Source: Collinsella aerofaciens
GTDB taxonomy: Bacteria; Actinomycetota; Coriobacteriia; Coriobacteriales; Coriobacteriaceae
Assembly: GCF_015552075.1 (NCBI RefSeq)
Contig: NZ_JADNDZ010000051.1
Location: forward strand, 1 to 63,899
DNA: 63,899 bases
Reading direction: 5' to 3'
This document shows positions 60,993 through 63,899 of this stretch, piece after piece. How positions within the stretch are numbered: the first letter of the stretch is position 1; each line of letters starts with the position of its first letter. The position numbers and the translations under genes are program-made. The notes under the pieces were generated by a model. It saw nothing but the letters and a program-made list of their open reading frames with translations, did no database searches and was not told where the DNA came from.

Positions 60993-63215
60993 TTAGAGAT
61001 GCAGCACGCGGTCGCGGATCTCCTCGGTTCGACCCTGGTTCCAGAATTGAGTACCGATGTAGCCGCACGTACGACGGGCGACATTCATCTTCTCCTGATC
61101 GCGGTTGCCGCAATTGGGGCACTCCCACACCAGCTTGCCGTCATCCTCGACAATCTTGATCTCGCCGTCATAGCCGCACACCTGGCAGTAATCGCTCTTG
61201 GTGTTGAGCTCGGCGTACATGATGTTGTCGTAGATGTACTGCATCACGCGAATGACAGCCTTAAGGTTGTCCTGCATGTTAGGAACCTCGACGTAGGAGA
61301 TGGCACCGCCCGGCGAAAGCTGCTGGAACATGCCCTCAAACTTGAGCTTATCGAAAGCATCAATCTCCTCGGACACATGGACGTGGTAGCTGTTGGTAAT
61401 GTAGCCCTTGTCCGTCACACCCGGAATAATGCCAAAACGACGCTGCAGGCACTTGGCGAACTTGTAGGTCGTCGACTCAAGCGGGGTGCCGTACAGCGAG
61501 AAGTCGATATCGCTTTCGGCCTTCCACTCGGCGCATTTGTCGTTCATGTGCTGCATGACGGCCATGGCAAACGGCGTGCCTTCCTTCTCGGTGTGACTGT
61601 GGCCCGTCATGTACTTGACGCACTCATACAGACCGGCATACCCCAGGCTGATGGTGGAATAGCCGCCCACGAGCAGTTTGTCGATCGTCTCGCCCTTCTT
61701 AAGGCGCGCCAGGGCGCCGTACTGCCACAGAATCGGTGCGGCATCCGAAAGCGTGCCCATCAGGCGCTCATGACGGCACAGCAGGGCACGATGGCACAGC
61801 TCAAGGCGCTCGTCGAAGATCTTCCAGAACTTGTCCATGTCCTGATGCGAGCTCAGTGCGACATCGGGCAGGTTGATGGTCACAACACCCTGGTTAAAGC
61901 GGCCATAGTACTTAGGTTTGGTCGGGTCATAGTTCAGCGCGTTGGCAACATTGTTAAAGCCGTTGCCCGAACGGTCGGGCGTCAGGAAGCTGCGGCAACC
62001 CATGCAGGTGTAGCAATCGCCATTGCCGGCGGTCTCACCCTTAGACAGCTTGAGCTCACGCATCTTCTTCTCAGAGATGTAGTCGGGCACCATGCGCTTG
62101 GCGGTGCACTTGGCAGCCAGCTGGGTCAGGTAGAAGTACGGGGAATTCTCGTGAACGTTATCGTCCTCGAGCACGTAGATAAGCTTGGGGAATGCCGGGG
62201 TAATCCACACGCCAGCCTCGTTCTTAACGCCCTCGTAGCGCTGGCGAAGCGTCTCCTCCACGATCATGGCAAGGTCGTGCTTCTCCTGAGGCGTACGGGC
62301 CTCGTTAAGATACATAAAGACCGTCACGAACGGCGCCTGGCCATTCGTGGTCATAAGGGTCACGACCTGATACTGAATCGTCTGGACGCCGCGACGGATC
62401 TCGTCACGCAGACGGTCCTCAACGACCTCACGGACCTTCTCGGCAGACGCAGAGACGCCAAGCTCCTCGAGCTCGCGGGCAACCTCGCCGCGAATCTTCT
62501 GACGGCTCACCTCGACAAACGGAGCCAGGTGGGTCAGCGAAATCGACTGGCCGCCATACTGGGAAGAGGCGACCTGGGCGATAATCTGCGTCGCGATATT
62601 GCAAGCAGTCGAGAAGCTGTGCGGCTTCTCGATCAGCGTGCCCGAGATAACGGTGCCGTTCTGGAGCATATCCTCCAGGTTCACCAGGTCACAGTTATGC
62701 ATGTGCTGGGCAAAGTAGTCCGAATCGTGGAAGTGAATCAGGCCCTCGTTGTGGGCATCCACGATCTCCTGGGGCAGCAGCACGCGCTGCGTCAGGTCCT
62801 TGGAAATCTCGCCGGCCATGTAGTCGCGCTGAACGGAGTTGACGGTCGGGTTCTTGTTGGAGTTCTCCTGCTTGACCTCTTCGTTATTGCACTCAATCAG
62901 CGACAGAATCTTGTCATCGGTCGTGTTCTTTTGGCGCTTCAGGCTCTGAACATAGCGGTAGATGATGTAGTGGCGAGCGACCTCGTAGCAGTCGAGACGC
63001 ATAATCTCGTCCTCGACCAGATCCTGGATCTCCTCGACCGATACGGTGTGGCCGGCCTTCTCACATGCCTCGGCGACGTTTTGTGCCGCATAGATCACCT
63101 GGCGGTCGGTAAGGCGAGAGCCTTCCTCGACCTCCAAGTTTGCGGCGCGGATCGCATTGACGATCTTATCGATGTCAAAGGTAACCTCGGTGCCGCTGCG
63201 CTTGATGATCTTCAT
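60993..63215 (-). CDS. nrdD: Anaerobic ribonucleoside-triphosphate reductase (class III)
   Basis: The 740-residue glycyl-radical enzyme makes deoxynucleotides without oxygen. It has an N-terminal ATP-cone (KIIKRSGTEVTFDIDKIVNAIR), the large barrel with GDCYTCMGCRSFLTPD and YGRFNQGVVTINLPDVA, a zinc site with CQVCG and CPNCG, and the glycyl-radical motif RRTCGYIG near the C terminus. The ATG at 63215 lies behind GAGGCAAGAGG. It is controlled by an NrdR-type promoter. Confidence 0.96.
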   Translation of the reverse strand: MKIIKRSGTEVTFDIDKIVNAIRAANLEVEEGSRLTDRQVIYAAQNVAEACEKAGHTVSVEEIQDLVEDEIMRLDCYEVARHYIIYRYVQSLKRQKNTTDDKILSLIECNNEEVKQENSNKNPTVNSVQRDYMAGEISKDLTQRVLLPQEIVDAHNEGLIHFHDSDYFAQHMHNCDLVNLEDMLQNGTVISGTLIEKPHSFSTACNIATQIIAQVASSQYGGQSISLTHLAPFVEVSRQKIRGEVARELEELGVSASAEKVREVVEDRLRDEIRRGVQTIQYQVVTLMTTNGQAPFVTVFMYLNEARTPQEKHDLAMIVEETLRQRYEGVKNEAGVWITPAFPKLIYVLEDDNVHENSPYFYLTQLAAKCTAKRMVPDYISEKKMRELKLSKGETAGNGDCYTCMGCRSFLTPDRSGNGFNNVANALNYDPTKPKYYGRFNQGVVTINLPDVALSSHQDMDKFWKIFDERLELCHRALLCRHERLMGTLSDAAPILWQYGALARLKKGETIDKLLVGGYSTISLGYAGLYECVKYMTGHSHTEKEGTPFAMAVMQHMNDKCAEWKAESDIDFSLYGTPLESTTYKFAKCLQRRFGIIPGVTDKGYITNSYHVHVSEEIDAFDKLKFEGMFQQLSPGGAISYVEVPNMQDNLKAVIRVMQYIYDNIMYAELNTKSDYCQVCGYDGEIKIVEDDGKLVWECPNCGNRDQEKMNVARRTCGYIGTQFWNQGRTEEIRDRVLHL

Positions 63216-63442
63216 CCTCTTGCCTCTTTCGCATCGTAGCCTCATTGCGCTTCAGAGCCAAACGATGCCCGGCAGGGCTTACCCTGTCTTGCGGCGCCGT
63301 CGCGCAATCTGTGTTTTCGATAACCATAGGCCCTCATGCGGACAATCCTCGCAGCCAATCAAGGGGCTCAAAGATCCATCCAAATAATGGGGCGAATAAG
63401 GTTCTCGTTCTCTGTCCGCCATCTATCATACGACAAAGAGGC
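63216..63442 (-). other. Long untranslated leader of nrdD
   Basis: About 230 bases separate the nrdD promoter from its start codon. The DNA shows no gene. Near the 3' end GACAGGG...CCCTGCC could form a hairpin, but I do not recognise any known riboswitch class. Confidence 0.4.
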
Positions 63443-63489
63443 ATCTATATCCTGTATTCTTTTTTTAGGTCAAACACAACATATAGTGT
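63442..63489 (-). promoter_or_regulatory. NrdR-controlled promoter of nrdD
   Basis: On the minus strand ACACTATATGTTGT (63476-63489) matches the NrdR box consensus. A -35 TTGACC (63468-63473) and -10 TATAGA (63444-63449), 18 bases apart, lie just downstream. A weaker second box (ACAGGATATAGATG, 63442-63455) overlaps the -10. NrdR with dATP bound would repress here. Confidence 0.75.
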
Positions 63490-63815
63490 TTCAGCAGGTC
63501 AAAGCAATTGGTCAATTTGCAGACGCATTATAAATGAAGGCCTCTTGGCAGACTGCTAAAACGTTATCAACCCAACTACCTGCACAGCAGTTTTGAAACC
63601 CCCTCAACCGTGCCGCCGCCAAATAGCACCAAAACCAAGCTGCTCGCGCCAAAAGAATCCAAAAGATTATGCTTGACCAACATGTTGCGGTCATGATGGG
63701 CCAGGACACATGCAATCTGCCGGCACCCCTACGGGATACAAAGACCATCGCGTACGGACCTTGGATCAATATTTGATGACTTATTTGGCGGCGCGCTTGG
63801 TGGCAAAAAACAAAA
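63490..63815. other. Gene-poor stretch between the tRNA terminator and the nrdD promoter
   Basis: No convincing gene. Short open frames on both strands lack ribosome binding sites and family resemblance. Confidence 0.4.
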
Positions 63816-63843
63816 CAGCCCAGAGGACATAGCCTCTGAGCTG
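63801..63843 (-). terminator. Terminator of the tRNA-Val transcript
   Basis: Stem CAGCTCAGAGG/CCTCTGGGCTG on the minus strand with one G-T type irregularity is followed by TTTTGTTTTTTG. It lies nine bases past the tRNA CCA. Confidence 0.85.
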
Positions 63844-63851
63844 CGAACATT

Positions 63852-63899
63852 TGGTGGGCGTTAGAAGATTTGAACTTCTGACCTCTTCCGTGTCAGGGA
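63852..63899 (-). tRNA. tRNA-Val (anticodon GAC), 3' part
   Basis: The minus strand shows the anticodon loop CTGACAC (63890-63896), the TTCC/GGAA stem, a five-base variable loop, the T arm AGAAG-TTCAAAT-CTTCT, and the 3' acceptor strand AACGCCC plus A and an encoded CCA ending at 63852. The 5' half lies beyond the window. Confidence 0.9.

Noticed and set aside
60981..63239. A 752-codon open frame on the plus strand
   Set aside because: It is antisense to nrdD, which has every expected motif. The mirrored product is Leu/Val/His-rich with no family features.
63512..63850. A 112-codon minus-strand frame
   Set aside because: It overlaps the tRNA terminator and its T-run, is rich in Cys and Trp without pattern, and has no ribosome binding site.
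63690..63862. A plus-strand frame of about 55 codons reading LGSIFDDLFGGALGG before a stop
   Set aside because: It looks protein-like but has no start or ribosome binding site, runs into the tRNA gene and covers the tRNA terminator; most likely chance.
1..63899. CRISPR array, prophage or complete conjugative element
   Set aside because: No regularly spaced repeats, phage structural genes, integrase or relaxase were seen; the VirD4-like gene is isolated.

Overview
The window reads as a chromosomal segment of a GC-rich, strictly anaerobic actinobacterium of the Coriobacteriia, most like Collinsella. This rests on gene content and style (anaerobic ribonucleotide reductase NrdDG, L-lactate dehydrogenase, flavodoxin, DUF3793, SOS polymerase with YolD, many GTG/TTG starts behind strong Shine-Dalgarno sequences) and not on a database match. 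Genes are dense and mostly in short operons; intergenic DNA is rich in hairpin terminators and in repeated palindromic elements.

Layout. 1-5.2 kb: part of a structured repeat element, a nucleoid-associated protein, a DUF2974 hydrolase-like protein, an IS110-family element (about 2534-4075) and ldh. 5.3-8.6 kb: a PLP aminotransferase and glutamine-dependent NAD synthetase. 8.7-13.9 kb: accessory island. A small DUF4160 pair precedes an AT-rich ribosomal-peptide (RiPP) cassette made of a 45-residue cysteine-free precursor (9728-9865), a radical SAM/SPASM maturase and an ABC transporter with an unusually short ATPase domain. The island is bracketed by a full gene on the right (12948-13904) and a decayed copy of that gene's tail on the left (9341-9484). 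14-20.3 kb: an acidic repetitive protein, EttA, an SdpR/SdpI pair, TcdA, a TatD nuclease and a MITE-like element.

20.5-27.4 kb: a fructosamine (fructoselysine-like) utilisation operon with kinase, deglycase, epimerase, an amidohydrolase, a YfcC transporter and a GntR/UTRA regulator. 27.5-29.1 kb: two HAD phosphatases. 29.7-32.5 kb: an orphan three-gene cassette of an unrecognised protein, a ClpP-like protease with an intact triad and a VirD4/TraG-like ATPase without membrane anchors; no other conjugation gene is present. 32.7-42.3 kb: pgi, a truncated Fe-ADH-like protein, a LexA-controlled Y-family polymerase/YolD pair, a heavy-metal chaperone behind a CsoR-like operator, DUF3793 with flavodoxin, and an amino-acid ABC importer.

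42.3-63.9 kb is mostly core functions: endonuclease IV, two Gfo/Idh/MocA oxidoreductases, an Fe-S aldo/keto reductase, a cyclase, a ketopantoate reductase-like protein, a secreted protein, metY behind a cysteine-containing leader peptide with a divergent LysR regulator, RNase H, acylphosphatase, a Fur-family regulator, an orphan UreE-like/SlyD pair, a dipeptidase, a YgjP-type protease, folB/HD/folE, nrdG and nrdD behind an NrdR box, and the 3' part of a tRNA-Val(GAC).

The strongest candidates for new biology are the RiPP cassette, the ClpP/VirD4 cassette, the metY leader peptide, and several structured repeat families whose stems change in a compensatory way between copies.
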